Assembly (NCBI GenBank): GCA_039619475.1
Contig: CM077116.1
Coordinates: forward strand, 464,441,576-464,505,575
DNA: 64,000 nucleotides
Direction of reading: 5' to 3'
From: Icerya purchasi
Taxonomy: Eukaryota > Arthropoda > Insecta > Hemiptera > Monophlebidae
Shown: in pieces, positions 22,240 to 33,828 of the stretch
How the letters are laid out: each line of letters opens with the position of its first letter
Numbering within the stretch: position 1 is the first letter of the stretch
Notes under the pieces: generated by a model
Database searches by the model: none
What the model saw: the letters and a program-made list of their open reading frames with translations, nothing else
Told to the model about the DNA's origin: nothing
Program-made: the position numbers and the translations under genes

Positions 22240-24660
22240 CTACTGTTTCAACTCCATCTTCCTATGCAAGTAAAGTAAAGAATAAAATATCACCATTAAT
22301 CAGCTTCGCGTACCCCGAAGAGAATCAGGATTCTATATTCAACTGCATTCAACGATACAAACTACGGGCATATTTTGTTTCACTGAAAGATCTGACACAT
22401 GGTCCTACATACATAAACGCTGCTTCTGGAGTGAGTAATAACCGAATTATTGTTTTCTTAAAATCAAAAGAACTCGTCGACGAGTTAATTTTCCTCCAAC
22501 CTTAAATTTCCACCATCAAAATTTTGGGTGTTGCAACAACAGATCAGTGTACGAGTATAATAGCCAACGTCTTTTCCGACTATTTTTACGCTGCTATATC
22601 AACCAAATGTTACTCGAACAAATTTCAACAAATCAGGTTAAAAAGAGAGAAAAGTCCCATTGAATTATCTCCTAACATGGAGAAGGCATATAATTTTAAG
22701 AAATTCAAATCGGCATTAAAGTCTATGAAATGCACAACAGCTGGGCCCGATAATATCTACATACTTATGATTAAACATATGAACCCATTTTCTCAACAGA
22801 CATTGTTGCAATACTACAATCTAATTTGGAATACCAGTAAAATACCGGACAATTGGAAAACCGCTTACATAATCCCGCTACTTAAATCCGGTAAAGATCC
22901 CTTTGAAATCAGTAGTTATAAACCCATTTCACTGACCAGTTAGGTGAGTAAACTAATGGAGAAAACGTTCAATAATCGGCTAAAACAACTACTCGAAGAA
23001 CGCGGCGATTGCTAGATCCGATGAAGTTTGGATTCCGATCAAACAGAAGTGCCATAGATTCTTTAGTCAAACTTCAACAATATATATGTGATGGATTCGT
23101 GAACAGATAATATACCGTGGTCATTAGTTTCGATCTCCAGAAGGCTTTCGACCGTATCTGGCAATACAGAATCCTACAAAATTTATCAAAATGAAAAATA
23201 TCTGGTCGGCAGGCAATGTTTATAAAATAATTTGTACAAGATAGATCATTCCGAGTGAGGTTAAATATTGTCATTTCCGAAACGAAAGTATTAGAAAACG
23301 GAACCCCCCAGGGGTCCATCATAAGTCTAACATTATAATGAAGTATCAAAAATTATTAAAGCACCTGTTCAGTACAGGCTATTCGCGGATGATCTGATCA
23401 TTTACCTTTCCGGCACAAATATTAAAAATATCGAAATAACACTTCAACATACAGTCAATAAAATTGTCAAATAAACTGAAAAACAAGGATTAATCTTCTC
23501 GATAGCAAAGCAGTATGTATCACATTCGGTATCCAATGGCCTCTTCCACCCGTGTGCAATATTTCGCTACACAACGAACTCGTGAAGACATCAACGTCGA
23601 TAAAGGTACAATGATGTCCGATAGAAAATTGTCGTGGGTAAATCACATCAAATCGTTACGGATGAAATTCCACAAAGCATTAAACGTTCTAAAGATGGTA
23701 GCGCACACAAATTGGGGCGCCAGACAAGAAATTGCTACTACTCCTTTATAAAACACTGGTTCTTTCAAAAATGGATTACAGGTGCATCTTATATAATAAT
23801 GCAAATTCCAACACATTCAAAAAACTGGATTCAATACGAAATATCGCGTTGCGACTTGTCACCGGGGAGGTTTAAAAACCAGCCCCATAGTTAGTCTTCT
23901 AGTGGATTAACTTATTCCGACTTAGCGAACGAAGAAATTTACTTTCGCTGAAGTACTTTTTTAGAATCTGGCATCTTCCTCATCATCCTGACTACGATTA
24001 CATTAGAAATTCTACAACTAACACCTCGCTTTATAGATTAAGAATACGTTCACTAAGACCACTAGGCGTGCATAATAAATTGTTCTACAGCAACCTCGGT
24101 ATCAAAATGCGGAGCCTCACATGAAAACCTACATGTGGCCACTATGAAATCAGCATTAAAACACACATCGCTTCTGAATTATATAAAATATCATAAAGCT
24201 ATCGTGGCAGTCCGAATGGGAACAGCGCTTTTAACAAGCTGTATACAATAAAACCGATCCTTCCTGAATGGCATACACGTTATCGTCGAAATCGCCGTCA
24301 AGAAGTAATGTTGGTACGCTGAATAATCGGGGACGTAGTCGGCTAACGCACGTTTATGTCTTTGAAAAGGACAATCCTATTAAGACGTACTTAATGTCAG
24401 TGTCACCTATCCATAACCCACACATTGTCCGAATACGGGAAGTATGCTACGGGAATGACAAATGTGCTTTGGGAATGCTACTTTGGACATCACCTAAATA
24501 ACGATATCAATAATTTATTTACCTTTTTAAAATTAACCAATCTTTATAATACTCTATAATAATTAGCATATGTAATTATTTAAAAGACGCAAGTGACCAT
24601 GCAGTCGAGTGTCTTTAAATAAAGAAAATAAAAAAAAATAAAAAAAAATAAAAAAATAAT
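22240..24660 (+). mobile_element. I-like retrotransposon with internal deletion, heavily decayed
   Basis: ORF1 homology at about 22260-22510 (ASGVSNNRIIVFLKSKELVDEL, matching SRISNNRICMYLS of the 5318 ORF) passes straight into ORF2 RT sequence at about 22520, so the ORF1 end and the endonuclease are missing. RT text includes TAGPDNIYILMIKHM and AYIIPLLKSGKDPFEISSYKPISLTS (to 22943). After frame breaks come FDLQKAFDRI-type text near 23130, ENGTPQGSI near 23300 and YRLFADDLIIYLS near 23375-23410. The tail is A-rich with (AAAATAAAAA)n at about 24618-24660. It sits in PEBP intron 3. Confidence 0.78.
22524..22943 (+). pseudogene. RT N-terminal fragment of the 22.2-kb I-like copy
   Basis: A 139-codon open stretch containing RT boxes 1 and 2 (KCTTAGPDNIYILMIKHM, WKTAYIIPLLKSG, SSYKPISLTS) and stopping where relatives continue with box 2a (SKLMEKTFNNRL follows in the same frame after the stop). 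The start shown is not a real initiation site. Confidence 0.7.
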
Positions 24661-25300
24661 TTTTTGATTTTTTTTTTGTTTGTTAAAAAAGGAGAAAAAA
24701 AATTATTTTCTGTATGCGCTATACTCTGATATTTTAATATTTGTCATAAAATTTTATGAGTTCTTTGAGATTGCATTTTCATAATCGTATAATGCGTGAT
24801 GAAATATAATTTATTGCTCTTTCTGATTCATTTGCTTTGAATTTTCGAGTTGCTCCAGTGAATTCTCTGGATTATCGAGTTTTCTTTAATAAAACTGTTT
24901 ACTTTTGTTCGTTTCAGTGTTAACAAACCGTACGGTCTCTTTTAAATTACTATATTTGTTTAAATTTTCTTTTTTTTTTTTTCCCTAAAGACCGTTGGGA
25001 ATTTCAAAAGTTTAAAAGTTTTCTGTGCAAACTTTTTAAATTATAAAATTAATTTCAAGCAGATTGCAGAAAAAAATTGAGAATTTTTTAGATGGAATTT
25101 TTAATATTTTACATTTTTTTTTAACTTGCTGATTGATATTGTTCTATATGAAAAGGATAAAAGTTCTAATCTTAATTTTTTATGTTTTATACTATTATCA
25201 CAGTAAATCAATTTGAAAAATAATTATATCGCATAGTGCATCGATACGTTTAAATAAAGAATTAAAAAATTCAAAAATATTTTTTGCTACGTGAACATAC
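24661..25300. other. AT-rich spacer (PEBP intron 3, 5' part)
   Basis: T-runs and A/T-rich text only. Base 25300 is the first base of the intron on the minus strand. Confidence 0.45.
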
Positions 25301-25427
25301 CAACCAAACACAACGTATAATAAGAATAAGGTTTTCTCTTCCAAGTTACTCGTTTCGGAGGATCCTTTACTTTGATTGGCTTAATTTCGCACCCGAGATA
25401 ACATTCTCTTCCATCGTCATATGCTAC
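25301..25427 (-). CDS. PEBP gene, second core exon
   Basis: Acceptor TTTGTTTAG and donor TTG|GTATGTTC bracket 42 codons plus one base. The translation begins VAYDDGRECYLG and contains IKPIKVKDPPKRVTW, corresponding to the family stretch in which a yD-GvevnlG strand is followed by LTPtqVKdqPtvtW. It ends YYTLCLV, just before the conserved DPDaP ligand-site motif, whose first Asp codon is split by the intron. Two extra cysteines (in RECYLGCE) are unusual for the family and would fit a secreted, disulfide-bonded protein; that is inference. Confidence 0.88.
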
Positions 25428-25794
25428 CTAAACAAACATATTAAAAATTTCATACATTTTCTGTGCTCAGTGATGTTAAATTAATTTTCAAAATAATCTT
25501 TAATTATTATATGATAGCAATAAAACATTAATAAAAATTAAATACGAATAGAATAAATAATGGTGTGCCGAAATTTTACGAGCCGAGCGGAGGGGAATAT
25601 AAATCACTCCAGAAAGAAGCGTGTATACATTCAGATATACATTCTCATACTTGAACATCCTAGTCTACACATCTTTAATGATATTCGTTACACAAAAATT
25701 AATTTTAAAATACAATTAAATATTAATAAAGAACAAATATTATACGTACAAATTTCGTATTGTGAGTAAATGGAAAATTAAAATTAATCATTTA

Positions 25795-26649
25795 AAAAGT
25801 CGGCAGGTCACTTTCACGCTGAATAGAGGGAACTCCCTTATACTTAAATGGGCAAGCGCTCGCTAATTGCAACACTGTTAAATACCTAGGATTGGTACTG
25901 GATCGTCGACTTACTTGGGGAGCTCAAGTTGCAAACTGCAGACAAAAAGTCATTGCCAGAATCAAGACGCTAGGGTGTATTTTTAATAGAAAATCTAAGG
26001 TCACCCTAAGGTGTAAAAGGCTAGTTTACATGGCGGTTGTAGCCCCATGCTGGAGATATGGGCTTGAAGTGTACGGAACTTCAGCAGTGAGCAACATCAG
26101 GAGACTACAGCAACTGCAGCCAAGAATATTAAGGCAGATGGTTAACGCTCCGTATTACGTGTCAAATAAAACCCTCCATGAGGATCTAAACGTTCCGTAT
26201 GTCAAAGATGTGCACAAAGAACTATATATCAAGTTCTACAATAAGTTGGCAGTTAACGATAACCCGAATATAGCCAGCATGAGGCGGATGAGCCTTCCGG
26301 GTTGCATACACCGGAGACTGAGAAGGACATGGTGTAGAAACGTTTTGACAAACGGATGACTAGGGAAAGTTTACAACAGCAGATACGTCGTCATGTAGCA
26401 TTTCGCATAATCGATTAGCGTTACGTATTAATGTATATAAATTTTTCTTATGCGTTTATTTATATAAGACAGCATTGGTTAATAGTTATTGTAAGTCTCG
26501 CTGTAGCTATCGTATGTTTCGCTGTTGTCTCTGATCCGCTGGGAGAAGAGATAATATTCTAAATTCTTTTTAGTATAGGGTCAGCAGTGCCAATAGTAGT
26601 CATCTTCGACTGGCGTGGCAAAAAAATAATAATAAAAAAAAAAAAAAAG
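25795..26649 (+). mobile_element. Jockey-clade 3' end fragment
   Basis: Begins inside RT (RQVTFTLNRGNS near 25800), then NTVKYLGLVLDRRLTWGAQV, YMAVVAPCWRYGLEVYGTSA and MVNAPYYVSNKTLHEDLNVPYVKDV, ending with stop at 26359, a short 3' UTR and an A-rich tail at 26620-26649. The open part from 25892 is undamaged for 155 codons. Closely parallels the 17.4-kb Jockey copy. In PEBP intron 2. Confidence 0.85.
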
Positions 26650-28189
26650 AAATTTTTCAAGTGATAAAAGTAAAAATTAAAAATAAAAAAAAATAGTGAT
26701 CATCGTACTTCGAATGCATTGACCTACACTAACATAAATTTCAGTTACTTTTCACTTTCTAGTTATTTTTAATAATTATGTAACATATGAATATGGAAAT
26801 CTAAAGTGCAAACATATCGATAATCAACAAGTTGCAGTTTATTTCCGGAATTTTCAATATGCAGTAACATTTACATTGTAATTCTATGGACCGAAATACT
26901 TTCAATACTGATAATTTAATTTAATGATAATTAAAACAAAAAAAAAAGAGATACATGTCGAATGCGCCTTTTATCACCATATTTTTACAGGCAAACATTT
27001 TTGAAATTCAGTTTAAATCTAAAGATGATGCGCCTGAAGCAACACTATACGAATTAAATCATTACGAATCTTAAATTAGTTTTTACGCTTTGAAGAGTTC
27101 TGTACAAATTTCTGAAAAACCGTTTAGTATCGTAAGTAAATGCACTTTACTTCAAAACTCTTATTACTCTACTCTGGACAGTTTTTCCTTTAATTATAGT
27201 ATATAACGTCTGTAACGGCGCTTGTGATGGCAAAATATTAAAATCGCCGGTATGTTCTCCTGGATTTTTTTAAAACTTTTCTACTGTCAGTGTAGCCTTG
27301 ACTTTCTCTGACCGTAATATAGTATTTTCAATTTTAAGTCATTTTTGAAAAATGAGTTGTGAAAACCGATGTGTCATTTTTCTACTAATTTTATCTATGA
27401 TTTCAAAGCATTGCCGTTTGATATCTTTTTTTTCCATAACAGAATGACCATGAGACAACACTACACTTGTGATTCTTTAAATTTGTTTTAATTAAACTTC
27501 ATCCAGAGTTCTTAGATTTAATTGTTTCGAAATAATTTTTGCTTCTTCTAACCTTCAGAATTTGGTACCCTTTTCGATAATTTGATCATCCTTAAGGTCT
27601 CTCTGGTTCTCATTCTAAAAGTTCATTTTTAGCTTGTTGTTGGGTCAATGCCGCTATCGCGCCCACGCAATAAATAAAAAAAATAAAAAAATAGATTTGC
27701 TTTTTTCTGCACAACCATTGGTTTTAACTACAACTAGAAAACCTTTGGAGATTCCTTTTTTTGGAGAGGAGGCGTTAATCAAGGACATTTACCCAGAAAC
27801 AAGGAGAAGGAAAAGAGCCGTCAGTTAAATTTTCATTCAATCAGATATAGACAATATAAAGAAACCAATAGCTGGGATGGTGGAAAGAGAAGTAAATGAC
27901 AGTATGTAAGACGCGTAATAAGGAATAGGAAGCCTGAGCTTCAGTAAATGAAGATATAGAACACAACATTCAGAAGAAAGAGATGGACAACGTGATCAGC
28001 GTCGCAAACCGCTGATTCATTCGGATGGAGAAGGCAATATGGAGAAGAAACAAAGGACAGACGAAAACGGGAGGATGGTAGAAGAGAATGATTAAAACGT
28101 AGACGAATAATGGAAACAGTAACAGAACGGGAGAGTAAAGGAAATACTCGAGGAACTATAAAATCGCAGGAAGATTAGATTGTACAGAT
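26650..28189. other. Spacer with possible retroelement tail
   Basis: Mostly A/T-rich. An A-rich tract at 27669-27701 follows the GC-richer CCGCTATCGCGCCCACGC, which looks like an isolated retroelement 3' end. The purine-rich stretch 27840-28190 leads into the Jockey fragment and may be its decayed upstream part. Confidence 0.4.
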
Positions 28190-28670
28190 AACATGATAAG
28201 TGCCTAATTTACAAAGTTATTATCAAGCCAATCTCGACTTATGGTATTGGATTATGGGGATGTGCCAAAACGAGCAATCGTAATATCATACAGAGGGTTC
28301 AAAATAAAGTTATACGATTAATAGCAACAGCTGCATGGTTCCAAAGGAATATAGATTTGCACAGAGATTTAGATCTGAAGTATGTAGATGAGGTCATTCC
28401 AGAGATCGTAAGTACGTAGTATGAACGGCTTCGGGATCTTAAAATCCAGTAATCCAACAGTTGCTGACGGAGGAATTCAAATCATGTAGGCGCAAACGTT
28501 GTAAACCTGCAGATCTCGTGTAAACTGTACATGTGTACATTGCTACATCCCTAAAAACTAGTCGCTGGACTAAGTTTTTATTCCACGATTCTTCCCCAGT
28601 TGTGTTATATTTATTACTTATTTAAGATTGTAATAATTGCTCAAAAAAAAAAAATAAAATAAATAAAAAA
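28190..28670 (+). pseudogene. Jockey-clade 3' end, decayed
   Basis: RT C-terminal text KVIIKPISTYGIGLWGCAKT, then IIQRVQNKVIRLIATAAWF and DLDLKYVDEVIPEI, matching the end of the 17.4-kb copy (SILKPIWTYGVQLWSCAKP). Stops and shifts follow. The A-rich tail is at 28642-28670. Confidence 0.75.
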
Positions 28671-28978
28671 GTTCTCTTCATAATTTTCTCTTCTGTTGGT
28701 TAACTAATTTGAATGATAGATATGTATAGAGCGGGAGCAGTGAAAAATGTATTTGTTTTTTTATTTTCTTTTGTTCAATCGTTCAGATTTTTGGTAAGTT
28801 TTGCATTTAAATTTTGCTGTCCATATAAAACGTGCTGGGTATCTTTGTTATTTACTTACGTTTTACATGACAGAATTTCATAAACTTTTTCAAGTATTTA
28901 AAAATGAAGTTTATTGTTCAATAAAGTGTTTTTTTTTGTTCTCTAAATGATTTTACAAAAATTTTTTTTTCTGATTGG

Positions 28979-30552
28979 TAGGCATTGCATAATGCTTTTA
29001 AATTTCTAATTCCAATTTTGGAAACTTCAGTTGCGAATATAACACTTAAAGGTATTTATGGACGTTTTATAAATTTCGTCTCATTGATCATAATTGATGA
29101 AATATCCAAGTGTCCAATTTATGTTTTAAAGATCATTGATCGATTACTAAGAGGGATTTGGCAACAGATCAAGTGAAGAAAAACACAGTTTTCGGAAGTA
29201 AAACGATTTTTTTGAGTGAAAATTTCCGTAAAATTTTTCCGGTTATCACACATGGTTCACGGTCCGATTTAATTGAGCATTGCCTTATCACTTGGAATGA
29301 CTTCAATAGATTTCAACATGTTAGTTTGACTTGGAATATGAGAGCGAGACAGAATGAAATTGAGCTTATCGAATTTCTTAGGAAACCCGGTAATAGTGAA
29401 TTGTCAAATATTTTTCACTGTTTGGTGATTATGTTATAGAAATACCCCGCAAGAATTTATTGGAAATATTGATAATGTTATTGAAGACATTTACGATAAT
29501 ATAGCTGAAAATATATCGAACGAATGTAATTTTGGCACCAACCAATGAGAAGATTTCGGTATGTTAAATAATGATATTTTGAATCGCATTCTTGGTGAAC
29601 AAAACGTTTATTACAATTTCAACAAAGTACAGTGAAGTACCGATTATCCGAAATAATCGCGGATTGACAATTTCGGAAAAACGATTTTTTCGGATAATTG
29701 ATAATCGTTATAGAAGCATTACATATATTTATAGAAACATTATACGTATTTAACATATAAAAGAAAAACATTGAAAATTACGAAATTTAATAAACTACAG
29801 TAATGTAATATGTTGTAATGAAAAATTAAAAATCGAATATAGTATCATGTAGGCCTATGGTACGTATATGTAATTACGTACGTACATATTAAGAATCTTA
29901 AATACCTTAAATATGTATTAAAAATAATTAAAATACGTTAAAACATCCATTTCGGATAAGCGATTTTCGGATAATCGGTACTTCACTGTAATTGAAAGCG
30001 AAAATGTTAATGTCAATGATTACCCAAGTGAATTTTTGAATTCTTTCTATGTCGGTGGAATGCCACCACATAAATTGATATTGAAAGAAAATTGCATTGT
30101 TATGATCACAGACTTTAGTTAACGGCACTCGAATGAGAATAAAATATTTTCATCGTAACCCAATTGACTGTGAAAGGTTGACTGTACCGGGAATAAAAGA
30201 ATTTTAATTCGAAGAATCAACTTAAATTTTTCCGGATCGATTTTGCTCTATTAATTTCAAAGGACTCAGTTCTCTATTATACCGGCTTTTGCTATGACCG
30301 TCAATAAGTCTCAAGGTCAAACCTTTAACAGAATTCGGATTTTATTGAGACCTCTATTTTTCTCTCATGGTCAATTGTATGTCGCGGCAAGTAGAGTTCG
30401 CTCATTCGATAGCATTAAACTTTATGTGTCCAATAACGAAGGTCGAGGTAACTTACAGAATGATTTTACCAAAAATATTGTTTTCAAGGATATTTTACAA
30501 CGACCTTAAGCCACGTAGAGAAATTACTTTTTACATCATTGACGGACGTTAA
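28979..30552 (+). pseudogene. Helitron helicase (Pif1-like) C-terminal fragment, interrupted by a MITE
   Basis: Helicase text in order: AFKFLIPILETSVANI and LIIIDEISKCPIYVLKIIDRLL (Walker B, DE), then TIFLSENFRKIFPVITHGSR (family LLGGDFRQvLPVvphGsR), LTWNMRA, NVYYNFNKV, [MITE 29630-29988], NVNDYPSEFLNSFYVGGMPPHKL, and the C-terminal MTVNKSQGQTFNRIRILLRP and HGQLYVAASRVRSFDSIKLYV at 30294-30420. Helitron RepHel proteins unwind DNA for rolling-circle transposition. The Rep domain and Walker A are absent, there are several stops, and the ends (5' TC, 3' hairpin/CTRR) were not located. In PEBP intron 2. Confidence 0.85.
29630..29988. mobile_element. pogo/Tc1-mariner-type MITE with TA duplication
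   Basis: About 24-bp terminal inverted repeats: CAGTGAAGTACCGATTATCC at the left and its inverted copy (GGATAATCGGTACTTCACTG) at the right end. TA flanks both sides (29628-29629 and 29989-29990). The 359-bp interior is non-coding and A/T rich. The CAGTGAA start and TA target fit pogo/Tigger-like elements. Removing it rejoins the helicase reading on each side. Confidence 0.85.
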
Positions 30553-31277
30553 TGAATTTGAAAGTTTTTGATTGATATAATTTTTGTTAACATAATTTTT
30601 TAAAAGTAAAATATAACATTTTAAAATTATGAAAACTTACAAATTGAATGTATTTTAAGGAAATTAAATGTAGTTTTTTTGTTAATTATTTCATTATTTT
30701 ATTCCATGGAAATATTTCTTCAAGACATTGTTCACAAGATTTAATTACTGAATATTTTCGATTGCTGTAAGTTAATATTAAAACTGTTGAAAAGGGTATT
30801 TTTCAATCTGATGAACTTATTTTTTATGCTGTCAGTATGAATTACTATAAATATTACCCACAGATTGAGGACTTTGAATGTACCTAATAAAAATTGTATT
30901 ACTGTTGTGTAATAAATATATAACATTTCATTTATTTATTGAAAATGAAATGCTTTAAGGTAGAGCTGTAGGTATGCGACGAAATTGCTTCACGTATTTT
31001 TAGGAGGCAATGACTGTTGAAATAGGCTGCAGACGAATCTCGACTGAGGGGCGAACCTAGTAAAATATTAAATACAGTTACAGACATTAATATAAATATA
31101 CCGATATTTCTTATAATTTCATACATGCTTTGCCTAAATACTACGATATATGAGCGTCCTTATACGTTACTATAACGACCAATTCTCTACCATTGGTCGA
31201 CCGTAAGTACGCTAGTAGTATGCGAGTTGTTACATTAAATTTTTCGATTATTACGATTATACTAACTAATAAAATAC
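30553..31277. other. AT-rich spacer (PEBP intron 2, 5' end)
   Basis: No gene or clear repeat. The minus-strand donor GTATTTTATT starts at 31277. Confidence 0.4.
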
Positions 31278-31388
31278 CTCAACTACAAGTGTTGGTGCAT
31301 TGTCTATTACGTCTGGAACGATACCAGCTAATTCCATTCTTTCCTTCACCGGATGAAAAGGTTTGAAACAGTAACAATACGATATTAC
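31278..31388 (-). CDS. PEBP gene, N-terminal exon
   Basis: Thirty-seven codons between an acceptor TTTTTAAG and a donor GAG|GTATTT. The translation contains the PEBP N-terminal signature GIVPDVIDNAPTLVVE, which matches the family pattern in which a VVPDVI-type motif is followed by an AP pair. The segment before it, FKPFHPVKERMELA, has the spacing seen in secreted and cytosolic family members. An in-frame Met at 31337-31335 could be the start of a short cytosolic form. Phase 0 at both ends. Confidence 0.85.
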
Positions 31389-32339
31389 CTTAAAAATTAA
31401 AAATAAAACATATCAAAAACTCTATTTGTGAACAGCGAAGGAAAAGCCGTTCGCCAATTTTACGACATTTTGTATATTAAGTTGGTTCCTCAATTTTTTC
31501 CCCGTTTAAATTAACTTTTTTTTTATGTCTGCTGGACATTCTTTATTTTGATCTAGCCTACGATTTTGGCACACTTTCATTTCTTTAAAAGTAATATACC
31601 ATTTTCCTCTTTTTCTTTTCTTAATTTGTCTTCATTTATTTTGTATTTCCATTAGTATCCATTTCTTTTTTTCAGCTCTGTTAATTAATTAGTTTTTTTT
31701 CTTAATCAATTTTATCGAATAACGCAACTTTATATAAAATAAATTTCGAAATTTATTTTGAAACCAGTTAGAAAACTTTTGAATAACCGTATTGTTCCTG
31801 AACACAAAGAATGCTGGCTTTCGAAATAGTGCTCATTTAGTAGAAGATAGCTCGTCGCTGCTGTTGGAATATGTGTTTTATTTTTTTTTATACGTTAAAA
31901 TGGTTTTTTGGGTTAAAAATGTAAAACAATACAACTTTAAGTTTTAGTGATTTAGTTTATTGTCTACACAAGCGGTACTAATTGCAATATTTAATTTCTT
32001 ATGTCCAGGCACAAGTTTCATAATTTATTATTAGATTCAGTGAAAATTCGATTCTCGGTAATAGCAAACATATTACAAAGACAAATATTGTTGGAATTGA
32101 AAGGTTTCTATTAAACTATACGTTAAGCTCTATCAGTTACAAAGACAGTGATCATAATGAAAAATCAGTTATTATGACTAAAATTTTAGTATACATATAA
32201 AAAATCATTACTTATAACAGTGTAGTAGCATAAAAAAATTTAACCGTTTCTCTATGAAAAAAATTAAGTTTGTATAAATGGAACAGATTTACGATTATTC
32301 CCTATTCCATTAATGTTGTTAATTAGGCGTATAAAATGC

Positions 32340-32810
32340 TTATTTGTAAATCTGACGACAATGATAAAACCTGTGACATATTACATTGGTAGAGTGTTTT
32401 TGTGACAGCTGGCGACTCTGACATCGTAACTCTAAAAATACATGCAGAGTACAGAAACTAATCGAATTTCTGGTGCCAGGGTTCAAAATCACACCAAATT
32501 TTCTTCCCCCACTGATTAAAAGTAGTTTCACCCTCAGTTCTCCTTCCGCCTGTGTGTCTAGTAATCTGACCGAATTTTCAAAATTAGCCTATGTATCCTA
32601 CCGTGTATCTTATAAGTAACCTCAGCCTTCTATGCCCCCTTCCTGGTTGTACACATGTGTATAAGGTTATTGAATTTTCAAAATTAGCTTGAGCATGTTA
32701 CCCTGCTCTTAAAAGTTAACCTCAGCCCCTCTTTTCCTCTCCCACCATACGTTTGCGGTAACTGTTTTTAAATTTTGACCTAAATATAATATTTCTTTGT
32801 TCAAAATTAA
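32340..32810. repeat. Diverged dispersed repeat with internal tandem units
   Basis: The block beginning TGACAGCTGGCGACTCTGACAT (about 32404) matches a block near 62559 (TGACAGCTGGCGGGTTTGACAT). It is followed by direct units containing GAATTTTCAAAATTAGC and AAGT-AACCTCAGCC at about 32572 and 32671. Origin unknown. In PEBP intron 1. Confidence 0.5.
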
Positions 32811-33192
32811 CCTCCATTTGATTGGTTGCGTGTGTATACACACTGGCGTCCTAATGAATATACCAGCGGACCCCAATCGTGTATTCCAACGCTGCCTGAG
32901 TTCTGCCACATACTTCTATACACATGTTTGCTTGTTGTCGCGTTTTCAAAACACGCACGTACATACACACACACTGAATATTTTCATTGTTTCTTTCGTC
33001 ATATATTTTTAAATGCTACACCTGAGGAAGTCAGACTATGTAAATGAGCTGGCGATTGCGTCCTCCTAGAATAAACTTGTAATGTTCGTTCAAAAATGAT
33101 GCACACCCACATCTGGGATGTAAATCAGTTCAAGCTTTTACATCTCCACCTAATATAAACACAGAATATACCTATATACATATACAACTTAC

Positions 33193-33198
33193 CATCAT
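33193..33198 (-). CDS. PEBP gene, putative first coding exon (start codon)
   Basis: The minus strand reads GGCGGCC then ATG ATG followed directly by GTAAGTTG, a good Kozak-like context and a consensus donor. The exon ends in phase 0, which fits the next exon beginning at 31388. It would add only Met-Met, giving an N-terminus of MMVISYCYCF. It is chosen because the frame upstream of 31388 has no ATG and is closed by a TGA. The alternative is translation from the Met codon at 31337-31335, which gives 187 residues. The 5' UTR presumably occupies bases just above 33198, and a hAT transposon starts only 265 bp further upstream. Confidence 0.45.
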
Positions 33199-33462
33199 GG
33201 CCGCCTTCTAGCGTTCACTTATATTACATAACATTCATTGTTCGTACAGATGCATATAAAAACAACGAACCTGTGGATTAATTGTAAAGCGTATTAGTTG
33301 CTTGGAGCTCATAGCGCGTAAAATTAAATTTACGCCAAGTAAAATATAGAAATATTTCAATTTTCAAGTGTTAATTTCTCGTTAGAAAATCGTTTTCTGT
33401 TTTGTAATTTAAAATGAGTTAATTTGGTGAAGTTTATAAAAAAATATAATTCGGTCCACAAT
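33199..33462 (-). promoter_or_regulatory. Candidate PEBP 5' UTR and proximal promoter
   Basis: The 264 bases between the putative start codon and the hAT element end must contain any proximal promoter left by the insertion. No convincing TATA box or initiator is visible on the minus strand. Confidence 0.25.
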
Positions 33463-33828
33463 AAGGGCCGGATTATCCATTAGGCAGTGTAGGCAACTGC
33501 CTTGGGCCCCCGCGCCCCGAGAATTTTTTTTTTTTTGAAAATGTTTCTTTGAACGAAAATTAAATTTGAAGATTTAATGTAGCAAACCCTCAATGACAAT
33601 ATTATTGCCTTGCTTTTTTTGTATTACATCGTCATATTTTTACTCGTTTTGAAACGATTTAATTAGAATATTTTTGCAAAACCCATTAACAGGTGGGTTT
33701 TTAAGTATTAGGAGTGAAAACGATCTATGTTTTAGGTGCTTGCGCTTTCATCTTTTCTTTATGATGTGATAAAACTTTCCTATTTTTGAACGTACTATGG
33801 CGACTAGGAATTATAAAATTTCCACTAA

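Larger units (their letters stand above)
3781..33198 (-). other. PEBP-family gene, whole locus (six exons, five introns)
   Basis: This is the span of a phosphatidylethanolamine-binding protein (PEBP/RKIP/Ov-16 family) gene read on the minus strand. Exons are 33198-33193 (tentative), 31388-31278, 25427-25301, 21688-21533, 4528-4447 and 3919-3781. Every intron begins GT and ends AG, and the phases join (0, 0, 1, 1, 2), giving about 206 codons, or 187 if translation starts at the internal Met. Family members are small lipid or phosphopeptide-binding proteins of about 185-210 residues, often kinase-pathway regulators or secreted proteins. Intron sizes are about 1.8, 5.9, 3.6, 17.0 and 0.53 kb; introns 2 to 4 carry most of the retroelements in the left half of the window. 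No exon has a frameshift or stop, so the gene looks functional, but expression cannot be judged here. Confidence 0.88.

Noticed and set aside
25284..25484. Plus-strand ORF over 25.3-25.5 kb
   Set aside because: Antisense to the PEBP second core exon; no family resemblance.
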